Origin: Modestobacter altitudinis
GTDB taxonomy: Bacteria > Actinomycetota > Actinomycetes > Mycobacteriales > Geodermatophilaceae
Length of the DNA stretch: 64,000 nucleotides
Assembly (NCBI RefSeq): GCF_005930475.1
Contig: NZ_SJEW01000010.1
Coordinates: forward strand, 33,106 to 97,105
Direction: 5' to 3'
The translations under genes were made by a program, and so were the position numbers. Positions within the stretch are counted from its first letter, which is position 1. Every line of letters starts with the position of its first letter. Below, piece by piece: positions 52,329 through 61,349 of this stretch. The notes under the pieces are model-generated. The model was not told the origin of the DNA. It worked only from the letters and a program-made list of their open reading frames with translations, and ran no database searches.

Positions 52329-52368
52329 CGCGACCTGGCGGTACGTCCTGAGGATCCGCCAGGTCGCG
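52329..52368. terminator. Terminator after copA
   Basis: CGCGACCTGGCGG and CCGCCAGGTCGCG form a perfect 13-base stem with a 14-base loop, 11 bases past the copA stop and before the nuo operon start. Confidence 0.8.
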
Positions 52369-52378
52369 AGCCCTGCCG

Positions 52379-54745
52379 TCAGCCGATGGCCGGCTCCCGA
52401 CCGGCCCCGCCGCGCGGGGCCTGACCGCGCTCGTCCGAGAGTGCCGCGGCCACTCCACCGTCGGCCCGCGTCGACGCGACGCCCTTGAATCGCCGCAAGC
52501 GCAGGCTGTTGGAGACCACGAAGACCGACGAGAGGGCCATCGCCGCCCCAGCGAGCATGGGGTTCAAGAGCCCCGCGGCCGCCAGCGGTAACGCTGCGAC
52601 GTTGTACGCGAAGGCCCAGAAGAGATTGCCCTTGATGATCGTCAAGGTGCGTCGGGACAACCGGATGGCGTCCCCCACGGCCCGCAGATCTCCGCGGACG
52701 AGGGTCAGGTCGCTGGCCTCGATGGCGACGTCGGTGCCCGTGCCCATGGACAGCCCGAGGTCGGCTTGCGCCAACGCCGCAGCGTCGTTGACGCCGTCGC
52801 CCACCATAGCGACGACCTTGCCGTCGGACTGCAGCCGCTTGACGACGTCGACCTTGTCCTGCGGCAGCACCTCGGCGATGACCTCGCCGATCCCCACCTG
52901 GTCGGCGACGGACCGGGCGACCGTCGCGTTGTCACCGGTGAGCAGCACCGGGGTGAGTCCCATTCCTCGCAGCTCGCTGATCGCCTGGGCGGACGTCGCC
53001 TTGACGGCGTCAGCAACCACCAGCACGCCGCGGGCAGCGCCGTCCCATCCCACGGCGACAGCTGTTCCGCCGCGCGACTCGGCGCTCCGCAGCTGCTGCT
53101 GGAGCATCTCCGGCAGCGGCTGGCCCCAATCCGCGAGGAGTCGGGCTCGACCGACCACCACCGCACGACCGTCCACGACGCCCTGCACGCCGAGTCCCTC
53201 CGCCGCGGCGAAGTGCTCCACGGACCGGAGGGCGCCCACCCTGTCGCGGGCGGCAACGGCGATGGCCTGGGCGATCGGGTGCTCGGAGGCGTCCTCGAGG
53301 GAGCCGGCGAACAGCAGCAGGTCAGCGGCGTCAACGCCGTTCGCCGGGATGATGTCGGTCAGGGTCATGCGACCGGTCGTGATGGTGCCGGTCTTGTCCA
53401 GGACGACGGTGTCCACGCGGCGCGTGGACTCCAGCACCTCCGGGCCTTTGATCAGGATGCCCAGCTGAGCGCCCCGGCCCGTCCCGACCATGAGCGCGGT
53501 CGGCGTCGCCAACCCAAGTGCGCAGGGGCAGGCGATGATCAGCACGGCGACCGCCGCGGTGAAGGCCGCCGTCAGGCCCGCGCCGCTGCCGAGCCAGAAG
53601 CCCAGGGTGGCCACTGCGAGCGCGATGACGATCGGTACGAAGACGCCGGAGACGCGGTCGGCGAGCCGCTGCACGTCGGCCTTGCCGTTCTGTGCGTCCT
53701 CGACGAGCCGGGCCATCTGCGCCAACTGGGTGTCCGCACCCACGCGAGTGGCCCGGACCACGAGCCGGCCCCCGGCGTTCACCGTGGCACCAACGACGGC
53801 GTCGCCGGGGCCGACCTCGACCGGTACCGACTCCCCGGTCAGCATCGAGGCATCGACAGCTGACGAGCCCTCCGTGATGACACCGTCGGTGGCGATCTTC
53901 TCCCCGGGCCGCACGACGAACAGGTCATCGGCGCCCAGTTGGTCTGCGCTGATCTGCTCCTCCCGCCCGCCGCGGAGGACCGAGACCTCCTTGGCCCCCA
54001 GCTCCAGCAGTGCGCGGAGCGCGGCCCCGGCACGACGCTTGGAGCGGGCCTCGAAGTAGCGACCGGCGAGGATGAAGGTGGTGACCCCTGCAGCCGCTTC
54101 CAGGTAGATGTTGCCGCTGCCGTCGGTGCGGTCGATGGTCAGCTCGAAGGGGTGGGTCATGCCCGGCATGCCGGCGCTGCCCCAGAACAGGGCGTAGAGC
54201 GACCAGGCGAACGCTGCCAGCGTGCCCATCGAGATCAAGGTGTCCATCGTCGAGGTGCCGTGCCGGAGGTTGGTCCACGCGGCCCGGTGGAACGGCCACG
54301 CCCCCCAGACCACGACGGGTGCGGCCAGCGTGAGCGACAGCCACTGCCAGTTGGTGAACTGCAGTTGCTCGACCATCGCCATCGCGACCACCGGGACCGT
54401 CAGCACGGCGGACACGAGCAGTCGTTGACGCAGAGACCGGACCGGGTCATCGGCCTCAGCGTCGGAGGCTCTACCGGCCTCCTGCCGAGGCGGCTCGGGG
54501 AGGCGCGCCGTGTACCCGGCCTGCTCTACCGTGGCAACCAACAGCTCGGGGGTGACCTCGTTCGGGAAGGCGACCTTGGCCTTCTCGGTCGCGTAGTTCA
54601 CCGTCGCGGTCACGCCGTCGAGCTTGTTCAGCTTCCGTTCGATGCGGTTGGCGCACGAGGCGCACGTCATCCCGCCGATCGTGAGCTCTACGTTGCTGAG
54701 GTCGAGGGCGGCCGGGGCTGGATCCGGTCGCGGTGCCGAGGTCAT
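52379..54745 (-). CDS. copA: Copper-exporting P1B-1 ATPase
   Basis: 788 residues. One N-terminal metal-binding domain has [13 protein letters not shown] (about residues 24-36). The metal-site helix reads [13 protein letters not shown]; the actuator has LTGESVP, the phosphorylation site [15 protein letters not shown] in the nucleotide domain and [14 protein letters not shown] plus later YN and MxxS residues ([25 protein letters not shown]) mark the Cu(I) subgroup. Exports Cu(I) from the cytoplasm. Downstream of csoR, copZ and a small membrane peptide on the same strand. Confidence 0.96.
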   Translation of the reverse strand: MTSAPRPDPAPAALDLSNVELTIGGMTCASCANRIERKLNKLDGVTATVNYATEKAKVAFPNEVTPELLVATVEQAGYTARLPEPPRQEAGRASDAEADDPVRSLRQRLLVSAVLTVPVVAMAMVEQLQFTNWQWLSLTLAAPVVVWGAWPFHRAAWTNLRHGTSTMDTLISMGTLAAFAWSLYALFWGSAGMPGMTHPFELTIDRTDGSGNIYLEAAAGVTTFILAGRYFEARSKRRAGAALRALLELGAKEVSVLRGGREEQISADQLGADDLFVVRPGEKIATDGVITEGSSAVDASMLTGESVPVEVGPGDAVVGATVNAGGRLVVRATRVGADTQLAQMARLVEDAQNGKADVQRLADRVSGVFVPIVIALAVATLGFWLGSGAGLTAAFTAAVAVLIIACPCALGLATPTALMVGTGRGAQLGILIKGPEVLESTRRVDTVVLDKTGTITTGRMTLTDIIPANGVDAADLLLFAGSLEDASEHPIAQAIAVAARDRVGALRSVEHFAAAEGLGVQGVVDGRAVVVGRARLLADWGQPLPEMLQQQLRSAESRGGTAVAVGWDGAARGVLVVADAVKATSAQAISELRGMGLTPVLLTGDNATVARSVADQVGIGEVIAEVLPQDKVDVVKRLQSDGKVVAMVGDGVNDAAALAQADLGLSMGTGTDVAIEASDLTLVRGDLRAVGDAIRLSRRTLTIIKGNLFWAFAYNVAALPLAAAGLLNPMLAGAAMALSSVFVVSNSLRLRRFKGVASTRADGGVAAALSDERGQAPRGGAGREPAIG

Positions 54746-54795
54746 CGGTTCTCCTGGGGTGCTGCTCGAGACGAGGACGGTGCAAACGAACGCCG

Positions 54796-54981
54796 TCAGG
54801 GCGGGGGCGTGCCGCTGACGCGGGGCTCGGTGGGGACGTCTGAGTGGCCGGTGTCGCTCGTGTGCGTCGGGTCGGCGGGCACAGGCGCAGCCGGGTCGGT
54901 CGCGGCGCCGATGCCAAAGGCGGCCGCAAAGACGACGGCGAGACCGGCGAGGAAGCCACCGACTCGCATCGGGGTGTTCAT
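54796..54981 (-). CDS. Small membrane peptide between copZ and copA
   Basis: ATG 54981 has GAGGAGGG upstream; 61 residues. It begins [20 protein letters not shown], a single helix, followed by an extracytoplasmic tail with [10 protein letters not shown]. Peptides of this shape recur in actinobacterial csoR-copZ-copA operons and may help pass copper; inference from context. Confidence 0.72.
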   Translation of the reverse strand: MNTPMRVGGFLAGLAVVFAAAFGIGAATDPAAPVPADPTHTSDTGHSDVPTEPRVSGTPPP

Positions 54982-55049
54982 CGAGCCCTCCTCATGAACG
55001 GCACCTGGTCCTGCGCTGATGGATCGGCACAGGACCAGGTGCCAACTGG

Positions 55050-55316
55050 TCAGCTGCAGCCGCAGCCGCACCCGGCCGCCTGGCCGACTGGCTCTACCGC
55101 GAGGCTGGCCGGTGCAGCCACCTGGTAACCGGCTTCTTGGACGGCAGCCTCGACGGCGGAGTCGTCGACCGCGCTGTCGCTGCTCACGGTGAGGCCCCCG
55201 CTGGCGAGATCGACATCGACTCCAGTCACGCCGGGGACCTGGCTGACCTCCTCGGTCACCGAGTTGACGCAGTGGCCGCAGGTCATGCCGACGACGGTGT
55301 AGGTGGACGTGGTCAT
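55050..55316 (-). CDS. copZ: Copper chaperone CopZ
   Basis: 88 residues. One HMA domain with VVGMTCGHCVNSVTEEV and the usual length to about residue 66, then an added tail ending GCGCGCS, which could hold extra Cu(I). It delivers Cu(I) to CopA and perhaps to CsoR. Confidence 0.93.
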   Translation of the reverse strand: MTTSTYTVVGMTCGHCVNSVTEEVSQVPGVTGVDVDLASGGLTVSSDSAVDDSAVEAAVQEAGYQVAAPASLAVEPVGQAAGCGCGCS

Positions 55317-55344
55317 GGGAGTTCTCCTTGTACTTTGTGCGCGG

Positions 55345-55364
55345 ACGAGCAGTTATCTGCTCGT
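55345..55364. promoter_or_regulatory. Hairpin between csoR and copZ
   Basis: ACGAGCAG-TTAT-CTGCTCGT, a perfect eight-base stem in the 88-base gap. No T-run follows. It may attenuate read-through or shape RNA processing. Confidence 0.5.
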
Positions 55365-55404
55365 ACGGAAGGCGCCGCGTAGCTTGCGGTGCCCGGTCAG
55401 GAGG

Positions 55405-55707
55405 TCAGGAGCGGACGAGGCGCGCGATGGCCTCGGACGCCTCTTTGACCTTGATCTCGGCCTCGTCCCCGCCGGCGGCGGCGGCCTGGACGACGCAGTG
55501 GCTGAGGTGCTCGTCGAGCAACCCGAGGGCCACCGACTGGAGCGCCTTCGTCATGGCTGAGACCTGGGTGAGGATGTCGATGCAGTACTGCTCTTCTTCG
55601 ACCATCCGCTGCAGCCCGCGAGCCTGGCCCTCAATGCGCTTCAGTCGCTTGAGGTAGTCGTCCTTGCTGGTGATGTAGCCGTGCTGGCTGTGCGCGTCCG
55701 CGGTCAC
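55405..55707 (-). CDS. csoR: Copper-sensing repressor CsoR
   Basis: I choose GTG 55707 with AGAGAGG eight bases before it (the frame is open from 55725); 100 residues, all helical. LKRLKRIEGQARGLQRMVEE is the first helix, YCIDILTQVSAM has the first Cys, and DEHLSHCV the His-x-x-Cys pair, completing the Cys-His-Cys Cu(I) site. Cu(I) binding releases it from DNA and induces copZ-copA. Confidence 0.95.
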   Translation of the reverse strand: MTADAHSQHGYITSKDDYLKRLKRIEGQARGLQRMVEEEQYCIDILTQVSAMTKALQSVALGLLDEHLSHCVVQAAAAGGDEAEIKVKEASEAIARLVRS

Positions 55708-55750
55708 GTTGGTCACCTCTCTCACGACCGTCGAGCGTGTTCAGGAGAAG

Positions 55751-55769
55751 GGTACCCCCGTATGGTATC
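55751..55769. promoter_or_regulatory. CsoR operator candidate
   Basis: GGTACCCCCGTATGGTATC has the TACC-x-GGGGGTA-type G/C-tract dyad of CsoR boxes, 44 bases before csoR. Suggests autoregulation. Confidence 0.7.
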
Positions 55770-55802
55770 TGTCGCCAGCCAGCAGCACGTGCCTCGTCTG
55801 AA

Positions 55803-55819
55803 TACTACAGACGTTAGTA
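55803..55819. promoter_or_regulatory. TACTA/TAGTA-type operator candidate (2)
   Basis: TACTA-7-TAGTA; the half ACAGACGTTAGTA matches 12 of 13 bases of the CadC-operator half at 30918-30930. It lies between csoR and the DUF305 gene. Confidence 0.45.
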
Positions 55820-55984
55820 CTACTGACTGCGCGTAGTCACCACACCGCAGGCTGCTTGGAAGACCCGCCTACCTCATGCGACCGCGCATGTTCCGGGTAG
55901 CGCAGCCAGCGACGGCTCAGTCCCGGCCGCCGTCAGTGCGGTTGCTCGGTCCCGAGGCCGCCACAGACGACCAAGGAGTCATCC

Positions 55985-56794
55985 GTGACCTCACCATCGT
56001 TCCGATCGACCGCGACCCGCGGGCGCAGCCGCCTGGCCATGACGTTGATCGGCACCGGCGCCTGGACCGGCTTGCTCATCGCGTCCGGCGGTCTCCCGCA
56101 AGCGGCGGCTGACAACCACACGAGCGCGCCGGCGACGTCCACGTCGGCCGGCAGCTCCGCACCGAGCACCAGCGCGCCTCAGAGCCAGACCGCCAGCCCC
56201 ACCGACGTCCGGTTCGCCTCGATGATGGTCCCCCACCACCAGATGGGCATCGAGCTGACCCAGATGGCGATCGACAAGTCGACCAACGCCGGCGTCCGCG
56301 AGGTCGCCCAGAAGGAGAAGCAGTCACAGCAGGAACAGTTGCCCAGCCTGCAGGCCGTCGCGGCGTCCGGCTCGACGACCCACGAGCAGGAGGCGCCGCT
56401 GATGACCTTCAACCAGCAAGAGATGGACGAGCTGATGAAGCTCACCGGTGAGGCCTTCGACCTCAAGTGGCTCGACGTGTTCAGCAGCCACCACATGGCG
56501 GCGATCATGATGGCCGACACCGCACTGCCCGGTGCGACCAGTGATGAGGCGAAGTCGGTCGAGCAGGAGATCCACGACGGGCAGCTCGAGACGCTAGGGA
56601 CCATGAACTCGCTGCGCGAGGAGCTGAGCGGCTCGCAGACGTCCCGGGTGCCCAGTGGCTCGGCAGATACCGGTGCCGGCAGCACCGCCGGTCTGGAGGA
56701 CAAGGGCCTCCTGGTCGGCGGCTCGGCACTCCTGGTCACCGGCCTCGCCGCCGGCGCCGTCGCCGTCCGCCGTCGCGCGTCGACCGGCCGTTGA
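55985..56794 (+). CDS. DUF305 protein with signal peptide and C-terminal wall-anchor-like tail
   Basis: 269 residues. A basic head and hydrophobic segment end near QAAAD. The DUF305 domain has ASMMVPHHQMGIELTQMAI and VFSSHHMAAIMMADTAL, with His/Met pairs able to bind copper. The C-terminus reads GLEDKGLLVGGSALLVTG then a helix and VRRRAS, the layout of a cell-wall sorting signal, although no clear LPxTG is present. The next gene is a sortase. Confidence 0.87.
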   Translation: MTSPSFRSTATRGRSRLAMTLIGTGAWTGLLIASGGLPQAAADNHTSAPATSTSAGSSAPSTSAPQSQTASPTDVRFASMMVPHHQMGIELTQMAIDKSTNAGVREVAQKEKQSQQEQLPSLQAVAASGSTTHEQEAPLMTFNQQEMDELMKLTGEAFDLKWLDVFSSHHMAAIMMADTALPGATSDEAKSVEQEIHDGQLETLGTMNSLREELSGSQTSRVPSGSADTGAGSTAGLEDKGLLVGGSALLVTGLAAGAVAVRRRASTGR

Positions 56795-56816
56795 CCGGGT
56801 AGTCGGAGCAGCATCG

Positions 56817-57536
56817 ATGTCCCGAGACGAGCAGCACGGCCACCGAGTCCGGCGCACGATGGCCGGGCTGGCCGTGCTGCTCGTCCTGGGCGGTGCGTTC
56901 ACCCTGCTCACCGGCTTCCGCGCTCAGGTCGCGGCGCCTCAGCCACCCCCCGTGTCGGCAGCGGCATCCGCCCCGGTCCCGGCTCCGTCCGTGGCGACAG
57001 GGGCACGATCCGCCCAGGTTCCACAGCCATCACCGACCACCCCGGCCACCGTGCCGGCGCTCGCTGAGTCCCTCCCGACCCGGCTGGAGATCCCGGCCAT
57101 CGGGGTGACGTCCGACCTGCTCCAGCTGGGCCTCAACGCGGACAACACCGTCGAAGTGCCTCCACTGAGCAAGGACTCCCGCGCTGGCTGGTACGAGTAC
57201 TCCCCCACGCCCGGACAAATCGGCCCTGCGGTGCTCCTGGGCCATGTCGACTCGGCCGAGTACGGACCGGGCGTCTTCTTCGAGCTCGGTGCGCTGCAGC
57301 CCGGAGAGAGTGTTGCCGTCAGCCGCGCCGACGGCAGCACCGCTCTGTTCAAGGTCGACCGGGTCGCCAGCTACCCGAAGGACGAGTTCCCCACCGACGA
57401 CGTCTACGGCGACACCGCGGGCCCCGAACTGCGCCTCATCACCTGTGGCGGCACCTTCGACCCGGACTCGGACAGTTACCTGTACAACGTCATCGTCTTC
57501 GCGTCCTTCATCGGGCCCAGGTCAACGACGGACTGA
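56817..57536 (+). CDS. Class F-like sortase
   Basis: ATG 56817 has GGAG upstream; 239 residues. One N-terminal helix (GLAVLLVLGGAFTLLTG), a Pro/Ala linker, then the sortase barrel: LEIPAIGVTSDLLQ, VLLGHVDS (catalytic His), LRLITCGGTFD (catalytic Cys) and a downstream Tyr-Asn strand. The conserved Arg is not certain. It is 22 bases after a DUF305 gene whose tail may be its substrate. Confidence 0.9.
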   Translation: MSRDEQHGHRVRRTMAGLAVLLVLGGAFTLLTGFRAQVAAPQPPPVSAAASAPVPAPSVATGARSAQVPQPSPTTPATVPALAESLPTRLEIPAIGVTSDLLQLGLNADNTVEVPPLSKDSRAGWYEYSPTPGQIGPAVLLGHVDSAEYGPGVFFELGALQPGESVAVSRADGSTALFKVDRVASYPKDEFPTDDVYGDTAGPELRLITCGGTFDPDSDSYLYNVIVFASFIGPRSTTD

Positions 57537-57634
57537 CCGGCCGCCGTCCGTTAGCCGAACGCCCACACGGGTATTCGGGTGACATTGGGACGGGGATAGG
57601 CATCCCGTTTTCGTCGTGTCCGAAGGGAATCATC

Positions 57635-58042
57635 GTGACCGTCGTCGGCCAGATGCTGGAGACCTACCCGAAGGACCTGGGCGGCGTCGACCGCCAGAAG
57701 CTGCAGGAGTGCATCGAGGCCTGTCTGGAGTGCACACAGGCGTGCACCGCGTGCGCCGACGCCTGCCTCAGTGAGGACATGGTCGCCGAACTGACCACCT
57801 GCATCCGCACCAACCTCGACTGCGCCGACGTCTGCAGTACAACGGGGCGGGTGCTGTCCCGGCACACCGGGTACGACGCCAACCTAACCAGGTCGGTACT
57901 GGAAGCATGCGCAGCGGCCTGCAAGGCATGCGGCGACGAGTGCGCACAGCACGCGGAGATGCACGAGCACTGCCGGAACTGCGCGGAGTCCTGTCGTCGC
58001 TGCGAGGCGGCCTGCCGGGAGCTGATCAGCGCCCTGGGGTGA
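57635..58042 (+). CDS. Cys-rich four-helix copper-storage-type protein (DUF326/Csp)
   Basis: GTG 57635 has AAGGGA upstream; 135 residues with 18 cysteines, nearly all in CxxxC spacing: QECIEACLECTQACTACADA, DCADVCSTTG, EACAAACKACGDEC, HCRNCAESCRRCEAAC. This is the Csp signature, in which the cysteines line a helical bundle and store many Cu(I) ions. No signal peptide, so cytosolic (Csp3-like). Confidence 0.93.
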   Translation: MTVVGQMLETYPKDLGGVDRQKLQECIEACLECTQACTACADACLSEDMVAELTTCIRTNLDCADVCSTTGRVLSRHTGYDANLTRSVLEACAAACKACGDECAQHAEMHEHCRNCAESCRRCEAACRELISALG

Positions 58043-58055
58043 GCTCGGCGTCGGC

Positions 58056-58093
58056 GTCACCCGGCTCGCCGCTCCACGCAGGAGCCGGGTGAC
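58056..58093. terminator. Bidirectional terminator
   Basis: GTCACCCGGCTC and GAGCCGGGTGAC form a perfect 12-base stem with a 14-base loop between two convergent genes. Confidence 0.8.
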
Positions 58094-58100
58094 CGCTGGA

Positions 58101-59000
58101 TCAGTTCGACCGCAGCTCTGTGATGGTGCGCCCGTTGTCGAAGGACTCCACGACGGCAGCGCCGGTGACTACGAGCAGCCGACTGCGTCCGTCTGGGGAC
58201 GCGGAGACGTCCATCGCCTGCGGCGCGGCGCCGAGGTCGCCCTGCTCCGTCCAGGAGGCCCCGCTGTCCGGACTCGACCACACGATGCCCGCGGGGTCCA
58301 CCCCGACAGCGGTGCGGCCGTCAGGCGCCCAGTCGACCAGTTGCAGCAACGGGCTACCGGCGGCGACGGACCACGAGACTCCCCCGTCGGTCGACAGGAG
58401 GACACCCTGGTCCGTGGTGGCCAGCACGCGGGTCCCGTCTGCGGTCGCCGCCAGACTGGCCGGTGGTGCGAGTATCTCGCGCCGCTGCCAGGTCGACCCG
58501 TCCGCACTGCTCAGCAGGGACCCGTCGAACCCGAGGACCCCGGCGGAGCTGGAGGCGAGCGCGTGGAAGTCCGACTCGCCTGCCCGTGAGAGCACCTGCC
58601 AGGTCTGGCCGCCGTCGGTGGACTCGATGAGTCCCACGGGCTGCGGCAGGTCGGTGGCTGGGCCGGGGTGACCGGAAGCGATGAAGTGCCCAGGGCCCAC
58701 CACAGCGAAACCCATGAGGTCGATCTCCGGGCCGACCCGGACGTCGCCGTCGGCAGAGAGCCGGTACAGCCCCGCGTGTGCGGCGAGGTAGACCGAGTCG
58801 TCGGCGGGGTCGACCGCCACGCCGTGAACGTGGTTGAGAGCGGCGGTGTCCGAGTGCGGAGCCGCCGGAGCAGCATCTGCCCGTTCATCGACGGCGGTAC
58901 AGGCGCTCAGCGCCACCGCCACGAGGACCGCACCAGTCGCCAGGGCGGCAGGGCATTGCCGAGCCGGTGGCCGCCAGCGATCCAGTGTCGTGTCGTTCAC
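58101..59000 (-). CDS. Beta-propeller lipoprotein (F510_1955/BNR-like)
   Basis: GTG 59000 overlaps the ccdA stop (GTGA); 299 residues. The lipobox is ALSACT. Repeated blades show Asp-box motifs: STDGGQTWQVL, SADGSTWQRR, STDGGVSWSV and SSPDSGASWTEQ. LNHVHGVAVDP opens the first blade. Often found with copper or thiol-redox genes; probably a sensor or scaffold outside the cell. Confidence 0.85.
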   Translation of the reverse strand: MNDTTLDRWRPPARQCPAALATGAVLVAVALSACTAVDERADAAPAAPHSDTAALNHVHGVAVDPADDSVYLAAHAGLYRLSADGDVRVGPEIDLMGFAVVGPGHFIASGHPGPATDLPQPVGLIESTDGGQTWQVLSRAGESDFHALASSSAGVLGFDGSLLSSADGSTWQRREILAPPASLAATADGTRVLATTDQGVLLSTDGGVSWSVAAGSPLLQLVDWAPDGRTAVGVDPAGIVWSSPDSGASWTEQGDLGAAPQAMDVSASPDGRSRLLVVTGAAVVESFDNGRTITELRSN

Positions 59001-59860
59001 AGGAAGAAGTCCCCCAGTCCGGCTGCCGCCAGCCAGCCCCGCAGCCAGAAGATGAGCGTGTCCCACAGTCCGGTGAGGAGCAGCAGTCCGAGGATCACCA
59101 GAAGCGCACCCCCGACCCGCATCACCACCTGTGCGTGACGTCGGGCCCAAGCCGACATCTGGAGCATGCGTTGGGCGCCCAGTGCCATGGCGAGGAAGGG
59201 GATGCCCAGTCCGATGCAGTAGGCCAGTCCCAGCACAGCGCCGCGCAGCGCGGACGCCTGCGTGTAGGCCAGCGCGTTGACCGCGGCCAGGGTGGGACCA
59301 AGGCAGGGGGTCCACCCCAGCCCGAACACGATGCCGAGGACAGGGGCTCCCGCGATCCCGCCGGTGGGGCGGTGGTGGAAGCGACGTTCCCGCTGCAGCC
59401 ACGACAGGCCACCGAGGAACGCGACACCCATGAGGATCGTGACCACGCCCGCAACACGGGTCAGCGTCGGCGCCCACTGCAGCAGCGCCCGCCCGAGACC
59501 GCCGAACAGCGCGCCGAAGGAGATGAAGACCGCGCTGAACCCGCAGACGAAGAGGAAGGCACCCAGCAGCAGTCTGCGACGCTGCCGGGAAGGACGTCGA
59601 TCGGCCGATGCGTCGGCGTCCACGGCCGTCGCCACCGCGGGTCCGCCGGCCGCGCGTGCTGCCACCCGCTCCCCGGTCGGGGCGTCGACCGTCGCTTCCG
59701 CGCCGGCGAGACCGGCGATGTAGCCGATGTAGCCGGGGACGAGCGGCAGGCAGCACGGTGAGGCGAAGCTGATGAGACCGACCAGCGCGGCCACGGCCAT
59801 CCCGAGCAGAAGCGACCCGTCGGTCACGACGCCGGCGAAGCTCTCACCCAGCTCCCTCAC
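58997..59860 (-). CDS. ccdA: CcdA-like thiol-electron transporter (copy 2)
   Basis: 287 residues, six to seven helices; redox Cys in FASPCCLPLVPGY (with an extra adjacent Cys) and GLGWTPCLGPTL. Very similar to the protein encoded at 32860, including the loop insertion. Coupled to the TlpA-like gene upstream and the propeller gene downstream. Confidence 0.92.
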   Translation of the reverse strand: MRELGESFAGVVTDGSLLLGMAVAALVGLISFASPCCLPLVPGYIGYIAGLAGAEATVDAPTGERVAARAAGGPAVATAVDADASADRRPSRQRRRLLLGAFLFVCGFSAVFISFGALFGGLGRALLQWAPTLTRVAGVVTILMGVAFLGGLSWLQRERRFHHRPTGGIAGAPVLGIVFGLGWTPCLGPTLAAVNALAYTQASALRGAVLGLAYCIGLGIPFLAMALGAQRMLQMSAWARRHAQVVMRVGGALLVILGLLLLTGLWDTLIFWLRGWLAAAGLGDFFL

Positions 59861-60471
59861 GAGCCGTTCTCCTGGAGCAGGCTGTCGAGCGCCTTCCGCA
59901 GGTCGTCCTCTTGCACCGCGCCGGTGTAGACCGCGGCCACGTCCCCCGAGGCGTCGAGGAGGATGGTGGACGGGACGACGTTGGCCGGAAAGCCGTTGAA
60001 GGTCAGCGCGATCTCACCGCGCGGGTCGAACAGTGAGGGGTACTCGGCACCGACCTCGGAGACGAAGGCACTCGCCAGTTGCCGCTGGTCCTTCACGTCG
60101 ATCCCGACAAATTGCACGCCACGATCGCGCACGTCGGCATAGACCGCCTGCAGTTCCGGCGTCTCCAGGCGGCAGGGCGCGCACCAGGAGCCCCAGAAGT
60201 TGATCACTACGATGTCACCTGCCAGACCGGCCGAGTTGAACGCCGATCCGTCGAGGAGCTCACCACGGAAGGCCGGGGCCTCAGCCCGCTGCTCGCTCGG
60301 GAGGACTTTCCCGGTGGCTGTCGTGCCAGTGAACTGGAACTCGTTGGAGTCGGCTGGCTGGCCGTTGGACGAACAACTGGCAAGCGCGACGGCAGCGACC
60401 AGCGCCAGCGCCGAATGACGGCGGTGAGCGGAGGGTCGTGGAGATGGGTGGGAAGAGGCAGGCAGACGCAC
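59857..60471 (-). CDS. TlpA/ResA-like thioredoxin lipoprotein (copy 2)
   Basis: 204 residues. The lipobox is ALASCS; active site NFWGSWCAPCRLETPE; cis-Pro loop ANVVPSTILLD. Paralogue of the protein at 32254 (GIDVKDQRQLA and YPSLFDPRGE are shared almost exactly). Its stop overlaps the ccdA start. Confidence 0.92.
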   Translation of the reverse strand: MRLPASSHPSPRPSAHRRHSALALVAAVALASCSSNGQPADSNEFQFTGTTATGKVLPSEQRAEAPAFRGELLDGSAFNSAGLAGDIVVINFWGSWCAPCRLETPELQAVYADVRDRGVQFVGIDVKDQRQLASAFVSEVGAEYPSLFDPRGEIALTFNGFPANVVPSTILLDASGDVAAVYTGAVQEDDLRKALDSLLQENGS

Positions 60472-60569
60472 GATCGGCCTCCAGGCCAGGACGAGCGGAG
60501 CCGGACGGCGACGTCGAGGTCAGCCGCGGCACGGGGTGTCCTCCCGGCAGAGCCGGTCGGACAGGTGCC

Positions 60570-60607
60570 GCCGGGTGGCACCGCAACCTGCCGCGGCACC
60601 ACCCGGC
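60570..60607 (-). terminator. Terminator after DUF305 lipoprotein gene
   Basis: GCCGGGTGG and CCACCCGGC form a perfect nine-base stem beginning five bases past the stop. Confidence 0.65.
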
Positions 60608-60612
60608 GTCGT

Positions 60613-61269
60613 TCAGCTACCCAGCTCGCTCAGGATCGTCTGCATCTCCTCGATCTCCGAGGTCTGGTCCGAGATGATCTGCCGGGCCAGGGCGACTGCG
60701 TCCTCGTTCTGCCCGTCAGCGACCTCGGTGTTGGCCATGTCGACCGCGCCCTGGTGGTGCTCGGTCATCATCTCCAGGAACATCCGGTCGAACTCGGTGC
60801 CGGAGGCGGCCTCCAGGCCGGACATGTCCATGTCCATGCCACCCATGTCCATGTCCCCCATGTCCATGTCGCCCATGTCCATGTCGCCCATGTCCATGTC
60901 GCCCATGTCATCCGAGGCCACGGGCTGGCCCCAGTCCTCCAACCAGCCCGTCATCGTGTCGATCTCCGGCTGCTGCGCAGCCTCGATGCGGCTTGCCAGG
61001 TCGAGCACGCGCTGGTCCTGAGCGCGACCGTCGGCGAGCTGAGCCATCTCCAGGGCACCTTGGTGGTGCACGATCATGTCCTGGGCGAACGTCACATCTG
61101 CGTCGTTGAAGTCCGCCGACTCACTGGCCGAACTGCTGCTGTTCGAACTGCTGCTGCTCGAGCTGGCGGAGGCGTCGGAGTCCGACCCGCCGGAGCAACC
61201 GGCGAGCACGAGGGTTCCGGCGATGACGCCACCGGCAATGCGAGCGAGGCGGATGGTGCTGCGGTTCAT
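60613..61269 (-). CDS. DUF305 lipoprotein with Met-Asp repeats
   Basis: 218 residues. Lipobox LVLAGC, then a Ser-rich linker. DUF305 motifs are DMIVHHQGALEMAQLAD and MMTEHHQGAVDMANTEV. Between them lie tandem GDMDM units (four or five), giving a Met/Asp array that could bind copper outside the cell. A sister of the 55985 protein but membrane-anchored by lipid. Confidence 0.92.
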   Translation of the reverse strand: MNRSTIRLARIAGGVIAGTLVLAGCSGGSDSDASASSSSSSSNSSSSASESADFNDADVTFAQDMIVHHQGALEMAQLADGRAQDQRVLDLASRIEAAQQPEIDTMTGWLEDWGQPVASDDMGDMDMGDMDMGDMDMGDMDMGGMDMDMSGLEAASGTEFDRMFLEMMTEHHQGAVDMANTEVADGQNEDAVALARQIISDQTSEIEEMQTILSELGS

Positions 61270-61349
61270 CTTGTGTCTCCTGATGGCCGGATCTTGAATG
61301 GGTCGGTGCGTCCCAGCTCGACGGGCGTCGGGATGGGATGGCCGGCGTT

